8,182 nt of DNA from an uncultured Oscillochloris sp. (GCA_903877345.1 CAIRDL010000754.1:1-8182), one strand, 5' to 3'. Shown: positions 1 to 6,332, counted from the first letter of the stretch. Notes: a model not told the origin generated them from the sequence alone. A program made the numbers and translations.

Positions 1-63
1 ACCTGAAACCTGAAACCTGAAACCTGAAACCTGAAACCTGAAACCTGAAACCTGAAACCTGAA
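1..63. repeat. Heptamer tandem repeat (ACCTGAA) x9
   Basis: Nine perfect, uninterrupted copies of the 7-base unit ACCTGAA run from the first base of the window to base 63, so the array probably continues upstream. It ends 8 bases before the ribosome binding site of the HMG-CoA lyase gene. On the plus strand TGA rotates through all three frames, so the array is not coding there. On the minus strand (unit TTCAGGT) it is open in every frame and would read as a repeating Phe-Arg-Phe-Gln-Val-Ser-Gly heptapeptide, but no gene on that strand is supported. The array may lie in the 5' leader of the operon. No -10/-35 pair is visible within it. Confidence 0.97.
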
Positions 64-82
64 GAACAAGCTGAGGTCAACA

Positions 83-1015
83 ATGTCAGTTCCCTACGGC
101 CAGACGGCGCTGCCCCAGCGCGTTTCGATCCGCGAGGTCGGGCCACGCGACGGGCTACAAAACGAGTCCGTGATCCTCACGACCGCCAATAAGCTGCGGC
201 TTATTGACGCCCTCGCCGCCACGGGGCTTGCCCAAATCGAGGTCGGCGCTTTTGTGAAGGCCGAAAATGTGCCGCAGATGGCCGATACCACCGAGGTGTT
301 CGCCAGCCTCACGCGCCAACCGGGGGTGAAGTACAGCGCGATTGCGCCGAATGTGCTTGGTGCCCGCCGCGCGCTTGAGGCGGGTGCCGATATGGTGCAG
401 GTCTTTTTTAGCGCTAGTGAAAGCCACAATCAGAGCAATGTCAACATGAGTGTTGAACAGTCGCTTGCCAATGTGGCCGACATGAGTGCGATTGTGCGCG
501 CCGCCAATCGCCCCTTCGACGCCGTGCTCTCCGTCGCTTTTGGCTGCCCCTTCGAGGGCCATACGCCCATCGAGCGCGTGCTCGAACTGTGCGGGCGTTT
601 GCTCGATTTGGGGGCCGAAGAAGTGACCCTCGGCGATACGACGGGCATGGCGCACCCCAGCTTGGTGCAACAGGTCGTCCAGGCGTTCCAGGTTCGCTTT
701 CCGCGCCAAGCCCTGCGCCTGCACCTCCACAGTGCCCGTGGCGCGGGCCTTGCCAATATCCTGGCCGCGCTCCAACTCGGCGTGAGCGAATTCGACAGTA
801 GCATTGGCGGTATCGGTGGTTGTCCTTTTGCCCCTGGTGCTCCCGGTAATCTCTGCACTGAAGATATGACCCACATGCTCCACGAGATGGGCATTCACAC
901 TGGCCTCGACTTGCCCGCTTTGATGGCGACCGCCCGCATGCTCGAACAAATGCTGGGCCACGAGGTGCCGAGCCAGACCATTAAGGCGGGTATCTGTAAG
1001 CACCTCACCGGCTAA
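83..1015 (+). CDS. mvaB: Hydroxymethylglutaryl-CoA lyase
   Basis: A 310-residue enzyme of the HMG-CoA lyase / DRE-TIM metallolyase family, predicted to cleave (S)-3-hydroxy-3-methylglutaryl-CoA to acetyl-CoA and acetoacetate in the cytosol, the last step of leucine degradation. Length matches bacterial family members. Visible motifs are REVGPRDGLQNE at 17-28 (catalytic Arg22, metal ligand Asp23), IEVGAFV from residue 52 with Glu53, the SASES stretch at 110-114, GCPFEG at 154-159, the metal-binding pair His214/His216 in LHLH, and the signature loop GGIGGCPFAPGAPGN at 242-256 with catalytic Cys247 and metal ligand Asn256. The Asp that usually follows the second His (HxHD) is Ser217 here. The ATG at 83 is preceded by CTGAGGT at 71-77, a 6-base spacing from GAGG. 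The gene leads a tightly packed set of four. The related 3-hydroxy-3-isohexenylglutaryl-CoA lyase of terpene-acid breakdown shares this fold and cannot be excluded. Confidence 0.93.
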   Translation: MSVPYGQTALPQRVSIREVGPRDGLQNESVILTTANKLRLIDALAATGLAQIEVGAFVKAENVPQMADTTEVFASLTRQPGVKYSAIAPNVLGARRALEAGADMVQVFFSASESHNQSNVNMSVEQSLANVADMSAIVRAANRPFDAVLSVAFGCPFEGHTPIERVLELCGRLLDLGAEEVTLGDTTGMAHPSLVQQVVQAFQVRFPRQALRLHLHSARGAGLANILAALQLGVSEFDSSIGGIGGCPFAPGAPGNLCTEDMTHMLHEMGIHTGLDLPALMATARMLEQMLGHEVPSQTIKAGICKHLTG

Positions 1016-1807
1016 ATGGATCCCCAACACAAGGTGGTCTTGCTGACGGGCGCCTCGGCGGGGATTGGGGCCGCCACGGCGCGGGCGTTCGCCGAGGCGG
1101 GCGCTCGGCTCGCCCTCGTCGCACGCTCGCCTGCGCCGCTTGAACGGCTGGCGGCGAGTCTGCCTGGCGACCATTTGGCTTTGCCCGCCGATGTGTCTGA
1201 TCCCGCCGCCGGTCGCGCCCTCGTTGCCGCAACGGTGGCCCACTTCGGACGGCTCGATCTGCTGATTAACAACGCTGGGGTCGGCCTCGTCGGCCCGGTC
1301 GCTACGCTAAACCCCGCAGACCTTACGCACACGCTGGCGGTAGACGTGCTGGGGCCGTTGCGGCTGATCCAAGCAGCGCTGCCACACCTAACAGGGCACG
1401 GGCAGATTATCAACGTTTCGACCGTCTTGGCGGCGCAACCGCTGCCTTACCTGGGCGGCTATGCGGCAGCAAAAGCGGCGCTTGAGCGGCTGAGCGAAGC
1501 CCTGCGGATGGAACTGCGCGGCACCGGGATTGTCGTCACGGTGGTGCGCCCCGGCACGACGCGCACTGCCTTCACGGCCAACCGCTTGGGCGCTGGCCGT
1601 GAGCGCCGCCGCTTTACGTCGCGTGGCGTGCCGCCCGCCGCCGTGGCCCGTACTATGCTGCGCGCCGCCCGCCACAAGCCCCGCCTGGCCTATGTGACCC
1701 TTGGGGATCGCCTGGGCGTCTGGTTCGCCGGCTTGCTGCCCGGTGTGGTTGAACATATCTTGAGTCGCACCATTCTGTGGGAAGATGCGCCGCCGTCCGC
1801 CCATTAA
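1016..1807 (+). CDS. Short-chain dehydrogenase/reductase (SDR), substrate unknown
   Basis: A 263-residue classical SDR, an NAD(P)-dependent oxidoreductase with a Rossmann fold. The cofactor loop TGASAGIG lies at residues 11-18, the Asp-Val adenine contact at 59-60, NNAG at 85-88, and the active-site YxxxK at Tyr149/Lys153. The residue 13 positions before the Tyr, where the catalytic Ser normally sits, is Thr136; Ser135 is adjacent. Arg37 after the second strand (LALVARS) suggests a preference for NADP(H), as an inference. The C-terminal 40 residues contain a hydrophobic segment (VWFAGLLPGVVEHIL) that may bind substrate or a membrane surface. The ATG directly follows the TAA of the lyase gene (TAAATG) and no strong ribosome binding site precedes it, so translation is probably coupled to the lyase. 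Its placement suggests action on a related acyl or keto intermediate, but the substrate cannot be read from sequence. Confidence 0.9.
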   Translation: MDPQHKVVLLTGASAGIGAATARAFAEAGARLALVARSPAPLERLAASLPGDHLALPADVSDPAAGRALVAATVAHFGRLDLLINNAGVGLVGPVATLNPADLTHTLAVDVLGPLRLIQAALPHLTGHGQIINVSTVLAAQPLPYLGGYAAAKAALERLSEALRMELRGTGIVVTVVRPGTTRTAFTANRLGAGRERRRFTSRGVPPAAVARTMLRAARHKPRLAYVTLGDRLGVWFAGLLPGVVEHILSRTILWEDAPPSAH

Positions 1808-1814
1808 AAAAACT

Positions 1815-1818
1815 GAGG
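1815..1818 (+). promoter_or_regulatory. Ribosome binding site deciding the tricorn start
   Basis: GAGG lies 5 bases before the GTG at 1824, within CTGAGG, the same core found before the HMG-CoA lyase gene. No comparable site precedes the in-frame ATG at 1785, which overlaps the SDR gene and would add 13 basic, unconserved-looking residues. This favours the GTG start. Confidence 0.7.
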
Positions 1819-1823
1819 CTTCC

Positions 1824-4800
1824 GTGACTGACCCTGATCCGCAGCCATACTATCGCACGCCCGCTATTGATGCGGACGGCCAACGGGTGGCCTTTCTCTA
1901 TGCGGGCGACCTTTGGCTGGTGGCGGCCACAGGTGGCCCGGCGGAACGGCTGACGGCCCACCCGGCTTACCACGCGCACCCGCGCTTCAGCCCCGATGGC
2001 GCGCATTTGGCCTTCAGTTCAAGCCGTAGCGGGAGCGGCGATGTCTATCTGCTGCCGCTCAACGGCGGGCAGGTGCGGCAACTCACCTTCAACGATGAAC
2101 CGTGCGCCGTCGAAGACTGGACACCCGACGGTCAGGCGCTCTATTTCACCTCTGACCGCGAGCAGTTTGGGCACGCGATCTACCGCGTTGGCCTCGATGC
2201 CGGTACGCCCGCTTTGGTCTATAGCGAGCCGTATGAGCAACTGGCCCAGGTGAGCGTGTCGCCCGATGGGACGCAGCTCGCCTTCAGTAATCTGCGCGAA
2301 CAGTGGTGGCGCTGCGGCCCTAATCCTTACGCCCCCAGCGAGATCTGGGTCGGCCCAAGTGCCGAAGGGCCGCAGTGGAGCGACGGGCATTACGCCGCTT
2401 TACGTATGGTGGCTGGCCCCGGCACCGGGCTGACGCCGCCTTACGCCGGGCGCAATGCTTGGCCGCTTTGGGCACCCGATGGGCGCGGGCTCTACTTTGT
2501 GAGCGACCGCGATGGCACGGAAAACCTCTGGTACGTGGCACTCACCGACGGGGCGCTGCGGCAACTAACGCATTTCCGCGACGGACGCTTGCTTTTTCCC
2601 CACATGGCCCGCCAAACCGGCGTGCTGGTTTTTGAACGTGACTGGCAGATCTGGCGGCTCGATCCGACGAGCGGCGAGGTCGCGCCAATTCCCATCAGCG
2701 CCCGCGCCGACAGCAAAGTGACGCCGGTGCGTGAGGAGAGTTGGTACCGTGGATTCACCGAGTTGCGCCTGAGTCCCGATGGGAAGAAAATCGCCTTTGT
2801 TGCGCGGGGCACGGTCTTCGCCGATTTTGCTGATAAAGAGACGGACCGCGATGTGCGCCAAGGCCCGTCGTTCCGCGTCACCGACACCAGCGCCCGCGAG
2901 AGCCAAATTGCCTGGACGCCTGACAGCCGGAATTTGCTCTACGTCTCGGATCGCCACGGCGAAGACGAACTCTACCGCTACGATTTTGCGACCCGCCAAG
3001 AGGTGCGTCTGACGGAAGATTTGACGCCCAAACGGCTGCCCCGCGTCTCGCCCGATGGCAAATGGGCCGCCTATGTCAGCGGTCTTGACACGCTCTGCCT
3101 GCTGAGTCAGGCGGGCGGCGCGCCCCGCGAGTTGTGCCGCGCCCGCTTTGTGGTCTCGGCGGATGTGGCGTGGTCGCCTGACTCGCGCTGGTTGGCGTTT
3201 TTGGCGCACGACCAGCGCTACTTCAGCAACGTCTACCTGATTGCGCTTGAAGGTGAGCCGCCGCGCCAAATCACCTTCCTGAGCAACCGCGACGGCAGCA
3301 ACCTGCTTTGGGCACCGAACGGCCAATTCATTATTTTCACCACCGAACAGTACCGCGCCGAGGCGCAAATCGTCCGCGTAGATTTGCGCCCGCTCGTGCC
3401 GCTCTTCCGCGAGGCTGAGTTTGAGAAGCTGTTTGAGCCGAAAGCGACCAGCGAGCGCCAGACCGAACCTGGGCCGCGCCAGGAGTCCAGCCCGCCGCCC
3501 GCGCCACCCGTCGCCGGTGAGGTGGCCCAAGACCATGAGCAACCGTCGCCCGACCCCGAGGAGCCTGACGCGCCCACGCCGCCTGCGCCGCCCGCCGAGC
3601 CGGAACCCACCCCGGCGGAGGTTGTGGCCCCGGTGCCACAACCTGCGGCGCTGCGGATCGTGTTCGAGCACATCGAACGCCGCCTGCGCTTCCTGACGCC
3701 GCTGCAAATGAATGCGACGGCGACGGCGATCAGCCCTGACAGCAAAGACTTGCTGCTGCTGGCGGTTGTGGCGGGGAAAGTCAATCTTTGGGCCTTGCCT
3801 TTGGATGAGCCACGAGCAAATCAGCCCCCGCGCCAACTTACGGCCAGCGAGAGCAGCAAGCACGCCGCGCAGTTCACGCCCGACGGGCGGGCTTTTTTCT
3901 ATTTAGAAGAAGGCTACATCACACTGCGGAAGTTTCCCGGCGGCACTGATCCGGTGCGCGTGGCGGTGCGCGGCGAGGTGAGCGTGGACTTCCACCGTGA
4001 GAAGCGGCAGATTTTTGCTGAAGCCTGGCGGGCGTTGCGCGACTCGTTCTACGACCCGACCTTTCGCGGGCAGGATTGGGCAGCCTTGCGCGAACGCTTC
4101 ACGCCGTTGGTCGTCGGTGCCCGCACCACCGAAGAATTGCACACCGTCATCAACCTGATGGTCGGCGAACTGCGCGCCTCGCACCTCGGCAGCGGCTTTA
4201 GCGGCTCACCGGGGAACGACGGCTACACGGGGTTGCTCTTCGACCCAGGCGCATTACGCGACCACGGCCTGTTGCGGGTGGAGCGGGTCGTGCCCGACAG
4301 TCCCGCCGCCGCGTTGGAGCAACCGCCCTGCCCCGGTGAATACCTACGGGCGGTGGATGGCGCACCCGTGGGCCTGGGCGTCAGCCTTGACCGACTGTTG
4401 CGGCGCACGGCAGGGCGGCGCGTGCGGCTCAGCTTAGCCGAGGAGGCGACAGGCGGGGCGACCCGTGAGGTGGCGTTGCGCCCCATTGGCAGCGAAGACT
4501 TCGGGCGGCTGCGCTACCGCGATTGGGTTTACACCAACGAACAGTACGTCAGCCGCGTAAGCGACGGGCGGCTCGGCTATGTGCATATTGAACAGATGAG
4601 CTACCAGGCGTACCAACAGTTTTTGGCCGACCTCGACGCGGAGGCGTATGGCAAGGATGGCGTAATCATTGATGTGCGCTACAATAGTGGCGGCCACACC
4701 GCGACCTTCATCCTCGACGTACTAACCCGGCGTTCGGCCCTGTTGAGCAGCTTCCGCGAACAAGCTGCAACCGACGCAGGCCACATGGCTGGCAACCGCA

Positions 4801-5165
4801 TCCTAAACAAACCCACCGTCCTCGTCACCAACGAACGTTCCGCCAGCAACACCGAGATGCTAAGTGAGAGCTACCGTCGTCTGGGCCTCGGCAAAGTCGT
4901 GGGCCGTCCGACGGCGGGAGCGGTACTTTGGACGTACAGTATGCGGTTACTCGACGGTGCGTTATTGCGGCTGCCCCACTTCGCCATCGTCACCCCGGAA
5001 GGCGAGGCATTGGAGGGGCATGGGCGTCCGGTGGATGTGGAAGTCGAGCGCCCACTCGGCGAGTGGGCCAGCGGGCGCGACCGCCAACTCGATGCCGCCG
5101 TCGCCACCCTGCTGAGCGGTTTCGCCCCAGGTGTGCCTGCGGAGGAGCGTCCCTCCACAGAGTGA
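1824..5165 (+). CDS. Tricorn-type protease (beta-propeller / PDZ / S41 peptidase)
   Basis: A cytosolic-type (no signal peptide) 1113-residue homologue of Thermoplasma tricorn protease, about 40 residues longer than the archaeal protein. Tricorn cleaves oligopeptides released by upstream proteases into smaller pieces for aminopeptidases. The N-terminal ~690 residues are PD40/WD-like propeller repeats (many SPDG, TPDG and SPDS turns, e.g. FSPDG near residue 56), matching the six- and seven-bladed propellers. A C1 helical region starts near 717, a PDZ domain spans about 800-875 and the S41-like catalytic C2 region runs from about 915. Predicted active-site residues are Ser786-His787 (RASHLG), nucleophile Ser1008 (in RSASNTE) and Glu1064 (LEGHG), corresponding to Ser745/His746, Ser965 and Glu1023 of tricorn; the oxyanion glycine region is RYNSGGH near 956. 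The nucleophile is followed by Asn1009 rather than Asp. A Pro/Glu-rich insert occupies about 540-606. The GTG start is chosen on its ribosome binding site; an ATG at 1785 is the longer alternative. Confidence 0.92.
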   Translation: MTDPDPQPYYRTPAIDADGQRVAFLYAGDLWLVAATGGPAERLTAHPAYHAHPRFSPDGAHLAFSSSRSGSGDVYLLPLNGGQVRQLTFNDEPCAVEDWTPDGQALYFTSDREQFGHAIYRVGLDAGTPALVYSEPYEQLAQVSVSPDGTQLAFSNLREQWWRCGPNPYAPSEIWVGPSAEGPQWSDGHYAALRMVAGPGTGLTPPYAGRNAWPLWAPDGRGLYFVSDRDGTENLWYVALTDGALRQLTHFRDGRLLFPHMARQTGVLVFERDWQIWRLDPTSGEVAPIPISARADSKVTPVREESWYRGFTELRLSPDGKKIAFVARGTVFADFADKETDRDVRQGPSFRVTDTSARESQIAWTPDSRNLLYVSDRHGEDELYRYDFATRQEVRLTEDLTPKRLPRVSPDGKWAAYVSGLDTLCLLSQAGGAPRELCRARFVVSADVAWSPDSRWLAFLAHDQRYFSNVYLIALEGEPPRQITFLSNRDGSNLLWAPNGQFIIFTTEQYRAEAQIVRVDLRPLVPLFREAEFEKLFEPKATSERQTEPGPRQESSPPPAPPVAGEVAQDHEQPSPDPEEPDAPTPPAPPAEPEPTPAEVVAPVPQPAALRIVFEHIERRLRFLTPLQMNATATAISPDSKDLLLLAVVAGKVNLWALPLDEPRANQPPRQLTASESSKHAAQFTPDGRAFFYLEEGYITLRKFPGGTDPVRVAVRGEVSVDFHREKRQIFAEAWRALRDSFYDPTFRGQDWAALRERFTPLVVGARTTEELHTVINLMVGELRASHLGSGFSGSPGNDGYTGLLFDPGALRDHGLLRVERVVPDSPAAALEQPPCPGEYLRAVDGAPVGLGVSLDRLLRRTAGRRVRLSLAEEATGGATREVALRPIGSEDFGRLRYRDWVYTNEQYVSRVSDGRLGYVHIEQMSYQAYQQFLADLDAEAYGKDGVIIDVRYNSGGHTATFILDVLTRRSALLSSFREQAATDAGHMAGNRILNKPTVLVTNERSASNTEMLSESYRRLGLGKVVGRPTAGAVLWTYSMRLLDGALLRLPHFAIVTPEGEALEGHGRPVDVEVERPLGEWASGRDRQLDAAVATLLSGFAPGVPAEERPSTE

Positions 5166-5169
5166 TAGC

Positions 5170-5174
5170 AAGGG
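5170..5174 (+). promoter_or_regulatory. Ribosome binding site deciding the isomerase start
   Basis: AAGGG lies 7 bases before the ATG at 5182. The longer in-frame ATG at 5131 would lie inside the tricorn gene and add 17 residues unlike the family N-terminus, so 5182 is preferred. Confidence 0.7.
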
Positions 5175-5181
5175 TGCTTTA

Positions 5182-5955
5182 ATGCCAACAACCTTATCCC
5201 CACTCCGTTTCTCCGTCTGCGTCGAGACGCTGTTCAACGACAAACCGTTCGAGCAGCGCTTGGAATATGTCGCCGACATGGGCTTTCCCGCCTTCGAGTT
5301 TTGGACGCGCCAGGGCAAAGATATGAACATCACCCTGGCCCTCAAGCTGGCCCTGCACCTCGAAGTGAGCGCCTTTGTGGGCAGTTCGGCCTCGTTGGTT
5401 GACCCGACGCAGCGCCAACAGTTCCTCGACGACATGCTGCACGCCGCCTCGCTGGCCTTCGACTTGTCATGCGCCAACATCATCGTCAGCAGTGGCCCGG
5501 CGCTGCCCAATGTGACTCGCGCCGAGCAGCGCCGCCACATCGTCGAGGTGTTGCGCGAAGCTGCCGCGACCGCCGCCGACGCTGATACCTGCCTGGTGCT
5601 CAAGCCGCTGAACCAACGCGACCACCCCGGCACCTTCCTCTCCTCCTCCACCGAAGGGTTCGCCATCGTGCGCGAAGTGAACAGCCCCAACGTCAAGCTC
5701 TGCTTCGATCTCTACCATCAGCAGATCAGCGAAGGCAACCTGACGCAGCGCATGACCGAACACCTCGATCTCATCGGCCACCTGCAAGTGGCTGATGTGC
5801 CGGGGCGCCACGAACCCGGCACCGGCGAGATTAACTACGAACACATCTTCGGCGTGCTGCGCGAACTCGGCTACCACGGCTTTGTGGGCCTCGAATACAC
5901 CCCAATGGTTGATGCGCGGGCCAGCCTGCGGGCGGTGCGGGCGCTGAGTCAGTAG
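5182..5955 (+). CDS. Hydroxypyruvate isomerase family TIM barrel, altered active site
   Basis: A 257-residue xylose-isomerase-like TIM barrel, nearly the same length as E. coli Hyi (258), which interconverts hydroxypyruvate and tartronate semialdehyde. Family features include the N-terminal FSVCVETLFNDKPFEQR, FEFW on an early strand, and the strong Hyi signature ADVPGRHEPGTGEINY at 204-219, followed by GYHGFVGLEYTP. By my alignment from memory to E. coli Hyi (Glu143, Asp178, Gln204, Glu240) the matching residues are Lys141, Asp176, Gln202 and Glu238, all at a constant offset of two. The first catalytic and metal-binding Glu is therefore Lys (VLKPLN in place of the usual VEP/VEA context), codon AAG at 5602-5604. 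Ordinary isomerase activity is doubtful: the protein may be a divergent enzyme, a metal-independent variant or inactive. It starts 16 bases after the tricorn stop and probably shares its transcript. Because of the substitution I give no gene symbol. Confidence 0.88.
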   Translation: MPTTLSPLRFSVCVETLFNDKPFEQRLEYVADMGFPAFEFWTRQGKDMNITLALKLALHLEVSAFVGSSASLVDPTQRQQFLDDMLHAASLAFDLSCANIIVSSGPALPNVTRAEQRRHIVEVLREAAATAADADTCLVLKPLNQRDHPGTFLSSSTEGFAIVREVNSPNVKLCFDLYHQQISEGNLTQRMTEHLDLIGHLQVADVPGRHEPGTGEINYEHIFGVLRELGYHGFVGLEYTPMVDARASLRAVRALSQ

Positions 5956-6006
5956 CCAAGCGTTCAGGGGCATGGCTCAATCCAGCTTTACAGTCTAGCG
6001 ATCTGA

Positions 6007-6028
6007 CGCAAAGCCGCAAAGCCGCAAG
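6007..6028. repeat. Octamer tandem repeat (CGCAAAGC), about 2.7 copies
   Basis: Two perfect copies of CGCAAAGC (6007-6014 and 6015-6022) are followed by a partial third, CGCAAG (6023-6028, one A missing). The repeat is short, but it resembles in style the heptamer array at the start of the window and sits in the only long non-coding interval. Confidence 0.8.
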
Positions 6029-6097
6029 GAGTATGTGGTTGTAGGGTTCAACTATTCCAACGCTGCAGGCGAAGGCAGGGCAGCAAGCAGGCGTTGG

Positions 6098-6113
6098 TGG
6101 CGTTGTGACGCCA
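6098..6113 (+). other. Small hairpin, possible weak terminator
   Basis: TGGCGT (6098-6103) pairs perfectly with ACGCCA (6108-6113) across a TGTG loop. It lies about 140 bases past the isomerase stop codon. It is followed by TAAAGACC rather than a T-run, so intrinsic termination is not well supported. Confidence 0.35.
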
Positions 6114-6185
6114 TAAAGACCCCCTCACAAGTGGTAAACTGAAGCTTAGGGACACGGAAATCTTTAAGCATCCAGGGCGTGCAAA

Positions 6186-6253
6186 TGATCCGTGCTGCGT
6201 GATCCGTGACCGGGCCGCACCCTGACCGATTACGGATCACGCAGCACGGATCA
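6186..6253. repeat. 22-bp perfect inverted repeat, 24-base loop
   Basis: The left arm 6186-6207 is exactly complementary to the right arm 6232-6253, with 24 bases between. Each arm contains two copies of a 9-base motif: TGATCCGTG at 6186-6194 and 6200-6208 on the left (the last base just outside the perfect stem), separated by CTGCG, and the reverse complement copies on the right, the inner one lacking its last base. The stem could form a strong hairpin or cruciform. It is not followed by a convincing T-run, so it is not a typical terminator. It ends 29 bases before the first TATAAT of the malic enzyme promoter region. It could be a REP-like palindromic repeat, a small non-autonomous mobile element, or a multi-site operator. 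Confidence 0.95.
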
Positions 6254-6282
6254 GACGGGAGGTTTTAAATCTTCCGCTTCCC

Positions 6283-6304
6283 TATAATATTTATGGTTTA
6301 TAAT
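6283..6304 (+). promoter_or_regulatory. Candidate malic enzyme promoter with two TATAAT boxes
   Basis: Two exact TATAAT hexamers occur at 6283-6288 and 6299-6304, in the most AT-rich stretch of an otherwise GC-rich window, 34-55 bases before the preferred malic enzyme start. No good TTGACA-like box lies 16-18 bases upstream of either, so the call rests on the -10 sequence and position. Transcription from the second box would leave a leader of roughly 25-30 bases. Confidence 0.5.
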
Positions 6305-6325
6305 TCGACTTTGCTACGATCCGTT

Positions 6326-6332
6326 AAGGGAG
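6326..6332 (+). promoter_or_regulatory. Ribosome binding site deciding the malic enzyme start
   Basis: AAGGGAG lies 5 bases before the ATG at 6338. The longer in-frame ATG at 6293 lies between the two TATAAT boxes and has no such site, so it is unlikely to be used. Confidence 0.8.

Larger units (their letters stand above)
5956..6292. other. Non-coding interval between isomerase and malic enzyme genes
   Basis: These 337 bases hold no supportable gene. In order they contain an octamer tandem repeat (6007-6028), a 6-bp hairpin (6098-6113), a 22-bp perfect inverted repeat (6186-6253) and the beginning of an AT-rich promoter-like segment. No strong terminator with a T-run is visible after the isomerase gene. 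Confidence 0.8.

Noticed and set aside
1..63. CRISPR or telomere-like array
   Set aside because: The units are 7 bases, contiguous and without spacers, so this is a simple tandem repeat.
155..1243. 362-residue minus-strand open frame spanning the lyase and SDR genes
   Set aside because: It lies antisense to two genes with clear catalytic motifs, its product is rich in Arg, Gly and His as expected of a GC-rich shadow, and it has no recognisable domain.
2565..3863. 432-residue minus-strand open frame inside the tricorn gene
   Set aside because: It is antisense to well-conserved propeller repeats and has an Arg/Ala/Gly-rich composition typical of GC-rich antisense frames.
6052..6240. 62-residue minus-strand open frame in the non-coding interval
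   Set aside because: It runs across the inverted repeat and hairpin, has no recognisable domain, and I saw no convincing reason to treat it as coding.
6186..6253. Intrinsic terminator for the isomerase operon
   Set aside because: The stem is strong, but the loop is 24 bases, the 3' side is followed by GACGGGAGG rather than a T-run, and it lies 230 bases past the stop codon.
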